From contig JAGASL010000021.1 of the NCBI GenBank assembly GCA_017621755.1, positions 1 to 64,000 on the forward strand: DNA of 64,000 bases, read 5' to 3'. Below the pieces are notes generated by a model, which was not told where the DNA came from, did no database searches, and was given only the letters and a program-made list of their open reading frames with translations. Source of the DNA: Clostridia bacterium. GTDB lineage: Bacteria > Bacillota > Clostridia > Oscillospirales > CAG-272. A program made the position numbers and the translations under genes. Position 1 is the first letter of the stretch; each line of letters opens with the position of its first letter. Below are positions 48,520 to 59,100 of the stretch, piece after piece.

Positions 48520-49353
48520 GTGAAAATTGTCAATCCTGTTATCACCAGTAGAAAAAACAGTCTTATCATAGAGACCGCTGCGTTGCACGAAAAGAAGTAC
48601 CGCTACGAGCAGGGGCTGTTTTTAATTGAGGGCGAAAAGCTGGTAAAGGAAGCGGCAGAGCATCGCCTGCCCATTGTGCGCGTATTCCTTTCCGAGGGGC
48701 GGGCAGCAGAAATTCTGCCACGCTTACAGGAGCGCATGGGAGAGGGTGCATATGCCGAGACATCCGTTTATACCCTCTCTGACGACTGTTTTTCAAAAAT
48801 TTCTTCCGAAAAAGCGCCACAAGGTGTGATCGCTGTGCTAAAACATCTTGACATTTTCGAAAGAAAGACTATAATATATGATGAAGATATTTGTTCGCTC
48901 GGCACCGGGCGCGTGGTCATGCTGTATGCCATGCAGGATCCCGGCAATCTTGGCGCGGTGATCCGCTCTGCGGTTGCGTTTGGTGTCGATTGCATTCTTC
49001 TCAGCGCCGATTGCGCAGACCTCTACAATTCCAAAACGATCCGCGCTGCCATGGGCAGCCTGTTCCGCGTTCGCATTTGGGTGGTTGAGGATGTAGCCGG
49101 CGCCATTTCCGCGTTGCAGCGAAACGGCCGTCGCGTTTGGGCTGCCGAGCTGCGCGACGGTGCGTTAGCCCTCTCAGAGGCGCCGCTGCAGGCAAGCGAT
49201 TGTATCATTATCGGCAACGAGGGGCATGGCATTCCGCCTGCCGTTTCCTCGCTGTGCACCGGCAGCGTATATCTGCCGATCTCTCAGCGTGCAGAGTCGC
49301 TAAATGCGGCTGTTGCTGCGGCTATCTTTTTGTGGGAGCAAAGTCAATTATAA
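48520..49353 (+). CDS. TrmH/SpoU-family RNA 2'-O-methyltransferase
   Basis: A 277-residue SPOUT methylase. The N-terminal substrate-binding part (FLIEGEKLVKEAAEH) precedes the knotted domain with QDPGNLGAVIRSA, IIGNEGHGIP and LPISQRAESLNAAVAAAI (motifs 1-3). It methylates a ribose in rRNA or tRNA; the target site is not known. Starts at GTG 48520 with a GTGGGGA-type site. It follows the rplT terminator and may have its own promoter within 48490-48515, which I could not identify. Confidence 0.9.
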   Translation: MKIVNPVITSRKNSLIIETAALHEKKYRYEQGLFLIEGEKLVKEAAEHRLPIVRVFLSEGRAAEILPRLQERMGEGAYAETSVYTLSDDCFSKISSEKAPQGVIAVLKHLDIFERKTIIYDEDICSLGTGRVVMLYAMQDPGNLGAVIRSAVAFGVDCILLSADCADLYNSKTIRAAMGSLFRVRIWVVEDVAGAISALQRNGRRVWAAELRDGALALSEAPLQASDCIIIGNEGHGIPPAVSSLCTGSVYLPISQRAESLNAAVAAAIFLWEQSQL

Positions 49354-49368
49354 AAAACGGAGGCTGCG

Positions 49369-50652
49369 ATGGGCGAAAACCTGTATTGGATATGGCTGAG
49401 CCAATGCTGTCTTTATAACAGCGGCACGGTAGATAAACTGATCCGCCTATATCATTCCCCACGCGCCATTTACGAAGCAAAGCATAGCGAGCTGGAGGCG
49501 GCGCTTGGCGAAAAGAGTGCCGACCTTATGCGCATGGAAGCCAAAGATCTTTCCGAGGCGCATCGCATCATGGATTTTTGTATGCTGACTGACGTTGGCA
49601 TTCTTACCTACAGTGATCCTGCCTATCCCGCACGGCTGCGCTTGTTGCCCGATGCGCCGCCGGTTTTGTATTACAAGGGCAAACTGCCGCCGTTTGACGG
49701 GCGTTTGCTTGTCTCGGTGGTTGGCACAAGGCTGATGAGCGAATATGGCAAGCGTATGGGCTTCGAGATCGCATACGACTTGGCAAGAGCCGGCGCGATC
49801 ATAGTTACCGGCATGGCACTGGGAAACGATGGTGTTGCCGCGGCCGCAGCGTTGGCCGCCGGAGGCAAAACGATTGCCGTACTTGGTAGCGGTATTGATA
49901 TCATCTACCCGCGTGAGCATCAGTATCTGATGCACGCCATTGCGCAAAAGGGGCTGGTCATAACAGAGTTTGCGCCCGGCACGCCGCCTGAGGCAAGAAA
50001 CTTCCCCAGGAGAAACCGCATTATCAGTGGATTATCCCAGGGCGTTTTGGTGGTAGAGGGCAACGAGCATAGCGGCGCCTTGATCACCGCTCGCCTAGCC
50101 GAGCAGCAGGGAAGAGACGTATATGCCCTGCCGGGCAACGCCGACGAAGAAAACAGCCAAGGCACCACGCTGCTGCTAAAAAACGGTGCGCACCCCGTTA
50201 CGTGTGCTGACGATATCATCAAGCGATATGAATCATTATACGGCAACCGGCTGAATATCTTTAATCTACTGAAGCCGGCAAGCGCCAACGTTGACCGTGT
50301 CTTGGCCTCCTACCGCATTTCTGCCAGGGCCAGCCGATACGGCAGCCGCCAAGCTGCGTCTATTCCCAAGCAAGACAAGGCAACGCCCACACCGAAGAAA
50401 GCTGAAAATTCTTCTCCCGCTGTCGAAAAGGTGCCGCCTGCCAAGCCCTCTCCCATCAATGAAGAGAAGCTTAGCAAGCTGGACGAGGGCTTTGTGGCCG
50501 TTTATCGCGCCATGCCAGCGGGGCGTGCCGTTTCCATTGATGAAATATGTGCCACCGGTATTCCGGCGGGGCAGGTTATGACAGCGCTGACGATGTTAGA
50601 GCTGAACAAGCTTGTCTCCTCCTTGCCGGGTGGCCGATATATACGCGTATAA
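49369..50652 (+). CDS. dprA: DNA processing protein DprA
   Basis: A 427-residue DprA/Smf. A helical N-terminal region precedes the Rossmann-like core with VVGTRLMSEYGKRMG, VTGMALGNDGVAAAAALAAGGKTIAVLGSG and SGALITARLAEQQGRDVYALPG. A winged helix ends the protein (GFVAVYRAMPAGRAVSIDEIC). It loads RecA on incoming single-stranded DNA. The usual SR of the VGSR motif is TR here. A Pro/Lys-rich linker (~305-345) separates core and winged helix. Position before topA is the common Firmicutes order. Confidence 0.93.
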   Translation: MGENLYWIWLSQCCLYNSGTVDKLIRLYHSPRAIYEAKHSELEAALGEKSADLMRMEAKDLSEAHRIMDFCMLTDVGILTYSDPAYPARLRLLPDAPPVLYYKGKLPPFDGRLLVSVVGTRLMSEYGKRMGFEIAYDLARAGAIIVTGMALGNDGVAAAAALAAGGKTIAVLGSGIDIIYPREHQYLMHAIAQKGLVITEFAPGTPPEARNFPRRNRIISGLSQGVLVVEGNEHSGALITARLAEQQGRDVYALPGNADEENSQGTTLLLKNGAHPVTCADDIIKRYESLYGNRLNIFNLLKPASANVDRVLASYRISARASRYGSRQAASIPKQDKATPTPKKAENSSPAVEKVPPAKPSPINEEKLSKLDEGFVAVYRAMPAGRAVSIDEICATGIPAGQVMTALTMLELNKLVSSLPGGRYIRV

Positions 50653-50682
50653 CAGGAAAAACAGAAAGGAATTCATAGAAAG

Positions 50683-52944
50683 ATGGCAAACTTAGTAATC
50701 GTAGAGTCCCCCTCAAAGGCCGCAACGATCAAAGGCTATTTGGGGTCAAACTATAAAGTCATTGCCTCTAAGGGCCACGTGCGCGATCTCCCTAAAAGCA
50801 CGCTGGGCGTGGATTTAGAAAATGATTTTGCGCCGCACTATATCAACATTCGCGGCCGTGGCGATGTGATCACCCAGCTGAAGAAGGAGGCAAAGGCGGC
50901 CAACAAGGTCTTTTTGGCAACCGACCCTGACCGCGAGGGTGAGGCCATCTCCTGGCACCTGGCAACCGTACTCGGTATCCCGTTTGATAAGGCTTGCCGT
51001 GTCACCTTTAACGAGATCACTAAGGGCGCGGTGAAGGATGCCATTAAGCACCCGCGTGTGATCGATGAGGATCTTGTCAATTCCCAGCAGGCGCGCCGTA
51101 TTCTGGACCGTATTGTTGGCTACAAGCTTAGTCCGTTTCTTTGGAAGAACGTGAAAAGCGGCCTTTCCGCCGGGCGTGTACAATCGGTTGCCACGCGCAT
51201 CATCGTCGAGCGGGATGAAGAGATCCGCGCCTTTGTGCCCAAGGAATATTGGACGGTGGATGCTCTTCTGCAGACCGCCTCTGGTGAGGAATTCACCGCC
51301 CGCTACGTGGGCAAGCGCAAGCTGGAATCCGAGGCAGATGCAGCCGCCCTGCTTGCCGACCTGCAGAAAAACGGCTTTACAGTCGTGAATATGAAATCTG
51401 CCGAAAAGAAAAAGCAGCCGGCCCCTCCCTTTACCACCTCTACCATGCAGCAGGAGGCCTCGCGCAAGCTCGGCTTCCAATCCCAGCGCATTATGAAGGT
51501 AGCGCAGGAGTTGTACGAGGGTATTAACCTTGGCTCTGAATTTGGTGGCGTACAGGGCCTTATTACCTACATGCGTACCGATTCGCTTCGCATCTCCAAC
51601 GTAGCGCAGGAGGCCGCTCTTGACCTGATCCGCACCCGGTATGGCGAGGAATACATGCCACCCAGCCCTCGCGTTTATCGCGCAAAATCCAACGCGCAGG
51701 ATGCGCACGAGGCGATTCGCCCCTCTAACGTTGCCATTGAGCCCAAGCAGATCAAAAAGCTGCTGACAAGCGATCAGTATAAGCTTTATAAGCTGATCTG
51801 GGATCGTTTTGTTGCCAGCCAAATGGCTGCTGCCGTTCTTAATACCACTACCATCGAGATCGAAAACGGCAAAGAGGCCTTCCGTGCCAGCGGCTATACC
51901 GTAAAATTCCAGGGATATATGTCGGTATACGGCAACGATGACCACCAGGATGAGGATGGCAGCTACGGCCGCCTGCCGATGACTGAGGTTGGTGAAAAGC
52001 TGACAACGATGGAGGTAACCCCCTCCCAGCATTTCACCGAGCCGCCTGCCCATTATAACGAGGCAACGCTGATCAAATTCTTAGAGGAGAATGGCATCGG
52101 CCGCCCCAGCACCTATACCCCTATCATCACCACCATCATTGCCAGAAGCTATGTAAAGCGCAGCGGCAAGGCACTGGTCTCCACCCCGCTTGGCGAGGTA
52201 ACGACCCGCTTGATGAAGGAAAACTTCCCGGATATCGTAAACTACGAGTTCACCGCCTCAATGGAGGATAAGCTGGACTCGATCGAAAACAAGACCAACA
52301 CCATGAACGCCGTTCTGGGTGATTTCTACGATGGCTTTAAGGTATCCCTTGAAAAGGCCATGAGCCAAACGACCAAGGAGACCGTTGAGATCCCGCCTGA
52401 GGAATCCAACGTGGAATGTGAGCTTTGCGGCAGAAAGATGGTTTATAAGAACGGGCGCTTTGGCCGTTTCTTGGCTTGCCCCCGTTACCCAGAATGCAAA
52501 AACACCAAGGCTATCGACCGCAACGGCAACCCCGTCACAAAGAACGAGGAAAAGAACGAGATCGCCGATTTTAAGTGCGAGTTGTGTGGCGGCGATATGA
52601 TCCTGCGCACCGGCCGGTACGGCAGCTTTTACGCATGCGCCAATTACCCCACCTGTAAGAATACCAAGCAAAAGGTGATCGAGATCGGCGTTCCGTGCCC
52701 GCAATGCGGCGCCAAGATCGTTGCCAAGCGTGGTAAGGGTCGTACCAGCTTCTACAGCTGTGAGCGATACCCGGAGTGTGATTTCTCCTCTTGGGATATG
52801 CCCACTAACGAGCAATGCCCGCAGTGCGGCAAGCAGCTCTTCCTTCGCAAGAGCCGCAACACGGTTCTGTGCCACGACAAGCAGTGCGGCTACAAGCGCG
52901 AGGAGCCTGCCGTGACCAAGCAGGAAGAGGAGACCGAGGAGTGA
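50683..52944 (+). CDS. topA: DNA topoisomerase I
   Basis: A 753-residue type IA topoisomerase. The Toprim domain has VESPSKAATIKGYL and ATDPDREGEAISWH (Asp81, Asp83, Glu87). The catalytic Tyr is Tyr296 in ITYMRTDS. Four C-terminal zinc ribbons (from ~570) are seen as CELCGRKM, CELCGGDM, CPQCGAKI and CPQCGKQL pairs. It relaxes negative supercoils. The stop codon overlaps the trmFO start (TGATG). Confidence 0.97.
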   Translation: MANLVIVESPSKAATIKGYLGSNYKVIASKGHVRDLPKSTLGVDLENDFAPHYINIRGRGDVITQLKKEAKAANKVFLATDPDREGEAISWHLATVLGIPFDKACRVTFNEITKGAVKDAIKHPRVIDEDLVNSQQARRILDRIVGYKLSPFLWKNVKSGLSAGRVQSVATRIIVERDEEIRAFVPKEYWTVDALLQTASGEEFTARYVGKRKLESEADAAALLADLQKNGFTVVNMKSAEKKKQPAPPFTTSTMQQEASRKLGFQSQRIMKVAQELYEGINLGSEFGGVQGLITYMRTDSLRISNVAQEAALDLIRTRYGEEYMPPSPRVYRAKSNAQDAHEAIRPSNVAIEPKQIKKLLTSDQYKLYKLIWDRFVASQMAAAVLNTTTIEIENGKEAFRASGYTVKFQGYMSVYGNDDHQDEDGSYGRLPMTEVGEKLTTMEVTPSQHFTEPPAHYNEATLIKFLEENGIGRPSTYTPIITTIIARSYVKRSGKALVSTPLGEVTTRLMKENFPDIVNYEFTASMEDKLDSIENKTNTMNAVLGDFYDGFKVSLEKAMSQTTKETVEIPPEESNVECELCGRKMVYKNGRFGRFLACPRYPECKNTKAIDRNGNPVTKNEEKNEIADFKCELCGGDMILRTGRYGSFYACANYPTCKNTKQKVIEIGVPCPQCGAKIVAKRGKGRTSFYSCERYPECDFSSWDMPTNEQCPQCGKQLFLRKSRNTVLCHDKQCGYKREEPAVTKQEEETEE

Positions 52945-54287
52945 TGGCAGAAGCAAGCACGCCTCGCATTCGCATCGTTGGCGCAGGTCTTGCCGGCTGC
53001 GAGGCTGCCTGGCAGGCAGCACGCTTGGGGGTAGCGGTTGATCTGTATGAAATGAAGCCGCACAAATACACCCCCGCCCACCATCACCCGGGCTTTGCTG
53101 AGCTGGTGTGCTCCAATTCCTTACGCTCGAACGACCCGTCAAACGCCGTTGGCCTCTTAAAGGCAGAGTTGCAAACGCTTGGCTCCTTGATCATGGAGGC
53201 AGCCTATGCTACACAGGTGCCTGCCGGATCAGCTCTGGCGGTAGACCGCGAGAAATTTTCCGCCTATATTACTGAAAAGATCAAAAGCGAGCTGCTGATC
53301 ACCGTTTACGAGGAAGAGGTAACCACCATCGACGATAGTGTGATCACCGTGATCGCCAGCGGCCCCTTGACAAGCGAGGCGCTGGCCAATGAGATCATCG
53401 GCTTGCTGGGCACAGAGAGTCAGCTGTATTTTTACGATGCGGCCGCTCCGATCGTAGATGCTGCCAGCATTGATATGAATATTGCCTATTTCGCCTCTCG
53501 CTACGGCAAGGGCGACCCACAGGATTACCTGAATTGCCCCATGACACGCGAGGAATACGATGCGTTTTATGAGGCGCTGGTCAGCGCTGAGGTCGCGCAA
53601 CTCAAGGCCTTTGATCAGCAGGCACAGGAGGGTGACCCCAAGGTGTTTGAAGGATGCATGCCAGTTGAGGTAATGGCACGCCGTGGCTACGATACGCTGC
53701 GCTATGGCCCCATGAAGCCGGTCGGTCTTCCTTTGCCGGGCAGCGAAAAAGAGGCCTATGCCGTTGTGCAGCTTCGCCGCGAGAATCGAGAGGGAAGTAT
53801 GTACAACCTGGTCGGCTTTCAAACGCACTTGACCTTTTGTGAGCAAAAGCGTGTTTTTCGCATGATCCCCGGGCTTGCCAATGCAGAATTTTTCCGTTTT
53901 GGCGTTATGCACCGCAATACCTATCTGCGTTCCCCTGGCATTCTGACACCACAATATGCTATGAAAGCAAAGCCGAGCCTGTTTTTCGCTGGGCAAATGA
54001 CTGGGGTCGAGGGGTACGTAGAATCCACCTCCTCTGGCCTTGTTGCCGGCATCAATGCCGCACGCCTCGCAAGGGGAGAGCAACCGTTAGATTTCCCAGC
54101 CACCACGGAAATAGGTGCGCTGGCGCACTACGTCAGTGAATCAACAGCCACGAGTTTTCAACCAATGAATGCCAATTTCGGTGTGATCACACCGCTTGAA
54201 AAGCGCGTAAAGGGCGGCAAGGCTGCCAGAAACCAGGCCTACGCAGAGCGATCTGCCGAGGTGCTGCGCCTCTTGCTCGCCAAGTAA
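52944..54287 (+). CDS. trmFO: tRNA m5U54 methyltransferase TrmFO
   Basis: A 447-residue FAD- and folate-dependent tRNA methylase. FAD-binding IVGAGLAGCEAAWQAARLG near residue 10, SNSLRSNDPSNAVGLLKAEL and LIQVGFQTHLTF-type segments, and LFFAGQMTGVEGYVESTSSGLVAGINAA at the C-terminus are family marks. It makes T54 in the tRNA T-loop. The ATG at 52944 overlaps the topA stop; a longer frame would run inside topA and is not used. Confidence 0.96.
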   Translation: MAEASTPRIRIVGAGLAGCEAAWQAARLGVAVDLYEMKPHKYTPAHHHPGFAELVCSNSLRSNDPSNAVGLLKAELQTLGSLIMEAAYATQVPAGSALAVDREKFSAYITEKIKSELLITVYEEEVTTIDDSVITVIASGPLTSEALANEIIGLLGTESQLYFYDAAAPIVDAASIDMNIAYFASRYGKGDPQDYLNCPMTREEYDAFYEALVSAEVAQLKAFDQQAQEGDPKVFEGCMPVEVMARRGYDTLRYGPMKPVGLPLPGSEKEAYAVVQLRRENREGSMYNLVGFQTHLTFCEQKRVFRMIPGLANAEFFRFGVMHRNTYLRSPGILTPQYAMKAKPSLFFAGQMTGVEGYVESTSSGLVAGINAARLARGEQPLDFPATTEIGALAHYVSESTATSFQPMNANFGVITPLEKRVKGGKAARNQAYAERSAEVLRLLLAK

Positions 54288-54335
54288 TATTCACTTTGTC
54301 TGTGGCATCCTTGCTTGATGCCGGAAAGGTGTTTT

Positions 54336-55382
54336 GTGAGAATTATAATCGATGTAATGAGTGGCGATCGTGCGCCGCTCGAGCTATTAAAGGGCGCCGT
54401 AACGGCGGCCGAGGAATATCGCGTTCCCATCACCGTGGTCGGCGACCGCGAAGTGATTGAACGAGTAGCCAAGGAAAATACGCTTTCCTTAGAAAACGTA
54501 GAGATCGCGCACGCAGACGACGTGATCAGCATGGAGGATAAGCCGCTTTCTATTATTCGAGAAAAGAGCAATTCCTCTATGGGTGTCGGGCTTCGCATGC
54601 TTCAAAACGGCGAGGGTGATGCCTTTCTCAGCGCTGGCAACACCGGTGCACTGCTGGCAGGCTCTACGCTGCTTGTACGCAGGATCAGGGGCATTCGGCG
54701 GGCGGCTATTGCTACCTTTTTGCCGTTTCCTACCCCCGTGCTGCTGATGGATGCCGGGGCCAATCTGGTCGTCACATCGGATGATCTTGAGCAATTTGCT
54801 TACATGGGCTCCTTCTATATGAAAAAGCTGCACGGCATTGAGAAGCCGCGTGTTGGCCTTTTGAATAACGGGGCAGAGGCAACCAAGGGACTGCCGCTGC
54901 AGATAGAGACCTATGAGCAGCTTTCCGCCAATCCCGATATCAACTTCATTGGCAATGTTGAAGCAAAAGATATCCCCTTCAATACTTGCGATGTCCTGTT
55001 AACGGATGGCTTTACCGGCAATATCGTTTTGAAGTATACCGAGGGGATGGGTAAATTTATGCTCTCGACCCTCAAGCAGTTGTTTACCAAAAATGCCATT
55101 ACTAAGGCCTCTGCCTTTGCTATGAAGGGGCAGCTTTCCGCCCTGAAGAAGCAGTTTGATGCCTCTGAATACGGCGGTGCCCCCTTGCTTGGCATTTCTC
55201 GCCCCGTTATTAAGGCGCACGGCAGCTCTGATGCCAAGGCTATCAAAAATGCCGTATTGCAAACAATCGCCTTTTTAAGCACAGGCATGAATCACGAGAT
55301 CGCGCGCATGGCTGCCGAGCTTGACCTAAAAAACCGTGAAAAGAAAAAGGTAGAGGAAAGCGAAAGCAGCGCGACCGAATAA
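54336..55382 (+). CDS. plsX: Phosphate acyltransferase PlsX
   Basis: A 348-residue PlsX, which converts acyl-ACP to acyl-phosphate for phospholipid synthesis. The start IIIDVMSGDRAPLELLKGAV corresponds to the family's DAMGGDxAP motif with substitutions. GNTGALLAGSTLLV and VLLTDGFTGNIVLKYTEGM are typical. I use GTG 54336, 4 nt after GGAAAGGTG; upstream TTG/ATG codons lack a site. The usual partner acpP is not in the gap before rnc. Confidence 0.92.
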   Translation: MRIIIDVMSGDRAPLELLKGAVTAAEEYRVPITVVGDREVIERVAKENTLSLENVEIAHADDVISMEDKPLSIIREKSNSSMGVGLRMLQNGEGDAFLSAGNTGALLAGSTLLVRRIRGIRRAAIATFLPFPTPVLLMDAGANLVVTSDDLEQFAYMGSFYMKKLHGIEKPRVGLLNNGAEATKGLPLQIETYEQLSANPDINFIGNVEAKDIPFNTCDVLLTDGFTGNIVLKYTEGMGKFMLSTLKQLFTKNAITKASAFAMKGQLSALKKQFDASEYGGAPLLGISRPVIKAHGSSDAKAIKNAVLQTIAFLSTGMNHEIARMAAELDLKNREKKKVEESESSATE

Positions 55383-55407
55383 AGATCAAAAAAGGAGGGA
55401 AATACGC

Positions 55408-56115
55408 ATGGAAGGCAGCAGCCTTTTGCCGCTGCAAAGGGCATTGGGATACACCTTCGCAGATGAAGGGCTCCTTTTGACAGCACTGACACACACCTCC
55501 TTTTCTAACGAAAACAAAAGCACATCAAAAAGCAACGAACGAATTGAATTTTTGGGTGATGCCGTTTTAGGGCTCACCATCAGTCATATTTTGTTTCATC
55601 GCTATCCCACCGCATCCGAGGGGGTTTTGTCCCTCTACCGGCAATACCTGGTGTGTGAGGCCACGCTGGCGCGTGTTGCACAGAGGTTATCGCTTGGCTC
55701 CTACTTACGCTTGGGGCGCGGAGAAGAGCGGCAGGGTGGGCGAGAGAAACGGTCGATCCTTGCCGATGCGACCGAGGCGCTGTTTGCCGCCATCTTTTTA
55801 GACGCGGGCGAGGAGGCCGGCGGCATTCTTGCCGATATCATGACAAAGCTGTTTCATGACGAGCTGCTTGCTTGTGAGCGCCTGCGCAGCGGAGATTATA
55901 AATCCAGGCTGCAGCAGCTGGTAGAGCAGGATGGTAATGAGCGACTTAATTATCGCGTTGCCTCTGTACAAGGGCCGGTGCACGACCCGATTTTTCACGT
56001 AGAGGCGCTACTAAACACCAACGTGATAGGCAAGGGTGTTGGCCGCTCTAAGCAAGAGGCCGAGCAACTTGCCGCGCGCGAGGCGCTTCTTCTGTTTGGC
56101 GCTAAAAATTTATAA
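55408..56115 (+). CDS. rnc: Ribonuclease III
   Basis: A 235-residue double-strand RNA endonuclease. The catalytic signature ERIEFLGDAVLGLTIS carries the conserved acidic residues; DATEALFAAIFLDAG holds a second pair. The C-terminal dsRNA-binding domain starts YKSRLQQLVEQDG and ends with SKQEAEQLAAREAL. It processes rRNA precursors and mRNA. AAAGGAGGG precedes the ATG at 55408. Confidence 0.96.
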   Translation: MEGSSLLPLQRALGYTFADEGLLLTALTHTSFSNENKSTSKSNERIEFLGDAVLGLTISHILFHRYPTASEGVLSLYRQYLVCEATLARVAQRLSLGSYLRLGRGEERQGGREKRSILADATEALFAAIFLDAGEEAGGILADIMTKLFHDELLACERLRSGDYKSRLQQLVEQDGNERLNYRVASVQGPVHDPIFHVEALLNTNVIGKGVGRSKQEAEQLAAREALLLFGAKNL

Positions 56116-56162
56116 TCTGCCTCGTTTTATTTCACCAATTACTGTGTTGAAGGAGAAGATCC

Positions 56163-59100
56163 GTGTACCTAAAGTCATTAGAATTACATGGTTTCAAATC
56201 GTTCCCAAACCGTACGGTTTTGAATTTTGAAAGAGGAACTACCGTTGTCGTTGGCCCGAATGGCAGCGGCAAATCCAACATTTCCGATGCAATGCGTTGG
56301 GTTCTTGGCGAGCTTTCCAGCCGCAGCATTCGCGGCACGAAAATGGAGGACGTTATTTTTGGCGGTACCAATGATCGCCGCCCCATGGGCTTCGCCGAGG
56401 TATCCGTTTGCTTCGATAATACCGATAAGAATCATGCTTTGAATCTCCCTTATGATGAGGTGGTCGTTACCCGCCGCTATTACCGTGCCGGAGAGAGCGA
56501 GTATTTTATCAACCGCAAGCCCTGCCGTCTGCGAGATATCTACGAGCTGTTTATGAACACCGGCGTCGGCCGCGAGGGCTATTCTATTATTGGCCAGGGG
56601 CGCATTGCCGAGATCCTTTCCAAAAAGAGTGAGGATCGCAGAAATTTCTTTGAAGAGGCGGCTGGTATCTCTAAGTTCCGCTTCAAAAAGCAAGAGGCCG
56701 AGAAAAAGCTGGCAGATACTGAAAACAACATGGTGCGCGTGCGCGACATTCTTAGCGAGCTGGAGGGGCGTGTAGAGCCCCTGCGCCGTGATTCAGAAAA
56801 GGCACGCCGTTATCTTGAATTATACGAAAGAAAAAAAGAGGCAGACGTTTCCCTTTGGTTATACGATACGCAAAAGCTGCGCACTGACATCACTGCTTGC
56901 CGTGATGCCTGCTCTCTTTCTGAAAACGAGCTGGCGCTGATCACCGAGTCGCTTGCTTCGTTAGAGGCGCAAAACGACCGCCTGGACGAGGAGCAAAGAA
57001 GCAACCGCCTGCTCTCTGAGCAGCTTTTGACCCAGATTCGCGACCATACAAAGAATATCAACCGCTTAGACAACGAATATCAGCTTCTTCAAAACGAAGC
57101 CAAGCACCGCGATGAACTGATCATCGATTGTAACCAGCGCATTCACAGCACCAATCAAGCCTTGGTCTCCTTAGCCGAGGAATGCCGTGCAGGCGAAGCA
57201 AAGATTGCCGGGCTGCGTGAGCAGGAGGGTAACCTGACCGATGAGCATCTTGGGCTGCTTGCCGAGCAGCAGGCAAAAATGCAAGAGGCGCAGGTGCTGG
57301 AGGGCAAGCTTTCTGCCGAGTTAGAGTCCTCTAAGGAGATTGAGGCCTCCGCAGTCGATCTGCGCGTGCGCATGGACGTTTTGAAAAATACGCGTGCCAG
57401 CGGAAACGATAAATGCGAAAGCCTGCTTGCCGAGATTGGCCGCTACGAGGCTGATGGCAAAAAGCTGCGCGAGGAGGCCGCCCGGTGCGAAAAGAATGCC
57501 GAGGGCTTTAAGAATAAAATTGCCGAGCTGGATCAAACCATCGCCAACGGCGCAACCGATACCGATGCGACCAATGCAGCACGCGCTGAAAAAATGAACG
57601 AGCTTTCTGCCGTTTCAGTGCAAAGAAGCTCTTTCTTGCAGCGTGTAGAAACGCTGCAGCGCATGGAAGAGCATTTTGAGGGCTATAACAATAGCGTTCG
57701 CTTTGTTATGCAGCGCGAAAAGCAGGGCGGCATTGCCGGCGCCGGTAAGATATACGGCCCGCTTTCTCAGCTCATTTCTACAGAAAAGGACTATATTATT
57801 GCGGTTGAAACTGCCCTTGGCTCCAGCATTCAGAATATCGTGGTAGATAACGAGACCACCGCCAAGGCGGCTATGCGCTGCTTGAAGGAAAATCGCGCAG
57901 GCCGCGCAACCTTTTACCCGATCAGCGCCATCCGCTCTGCCGGCGAGACAGATGAGATCCGCCGTGCCGCCACCTTTGCGGGGTACGTGAACCGTGCGGA
58001 CAAGCTCGTTACCTTTGAAAAGACCTTTACTGATATCGTTGAATGGCTTTTGGCGCGTACCGTTGTATTTGATGATATCGACCACGCTACCGAGGCAGCC
58101 AAGTCGCTGCGCTACCGCGTGAAGATTGTCACGCTGGATGGCCAGGTCATCAATGCCGGCGGTTCCTTTACCGGCGGCTCTGTGAAGCATGATAGCGGCA
58201 TTATGAGCCGTGCAGCCGAAATTGAAAGCCTGAAAAAGGAAGCCGAAGGGCTGGGCAAGCAGATCACCGCCGCCGAGAAGGCCATTGCCGATTTTGACAA
58301 GCAGTTAGAGAGCATTCATAACGCCGTGCGCGAGGCAGAGCAGCAGAAGGAGCTACTGCTTACCATGTCGCGCGCCCAGTTTGCCGCCTTGGATAGTGCC
58401 AATGCAAAGCTAGAGGCGAACGAAAATCTCAAAGCGAAGCTGCAGGCGGATTATGATGCGATCGTAGCAGCCGAGCTGGAAAGTGGAGAAGAGCTGCAGG
58501 CACTACAGGCCGAGCTTTCGGAATGTGAAAAGAAGATCAGCGCCATCGCCGATCGCCGCAACGAGCTGGAGATCGAGCGCAATGCCATTTTGGATGAAAA
58601 GGATTCTTTGGCCGGCCGCGCCTCTGACGTGCAGATCCGCCTGGCCGAGGTGCGGGGCGAGATGTTAGCCGCCTCTAACGCGATTGATACCGCCAAAACC
58701 CGTATCGAAGAGCTGAAGAGCAGCAAGGACGAGCAGCAGGAGCGCGTTGTAGAGCATGAGACCTGGCTGATGGACCATAAGACCGAGCTGGAGGCTAACC
58801 GCCGCGAGCGCGAAAAGCTGGATACGCTTCTTTCCGAAATTGACAGCAGCCGTCAATCGGTAGAAGCTGATAACGATGATTTTGCCAAGCGCCTTACCGA
58901 GCTGAAGCTACAGATCCGCAACAAGCATAATCAAAAGGATCTGTGCGCAGAGACGGATAACCGCAACAAGCGCAAGCTGGAGCGTCTGACCGAGGAATAT
59001 GACCGCCTAAGCTCGAGGCTCTACGATGATTACGAGCTGACCGCTGAGGAGGCCAGGCGCCTAGATTACCCGCCCGTTACGGCTGAAAACCACAGCCAGT

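Noticed and set aside
50815-52053. A 412-codon minus-strand open frame inside topA
   Set aside because: It lies opposite conserved topoisomerase coding sequence, has no ribosome site, and its product looks like random translation.
52815-52943. Longer trmFO start inside topA
   Set aside because: The frame inside topA is shadow sequence; the ATG at 52944 begins directly before the FAD motif and is coupled to the topA stop.
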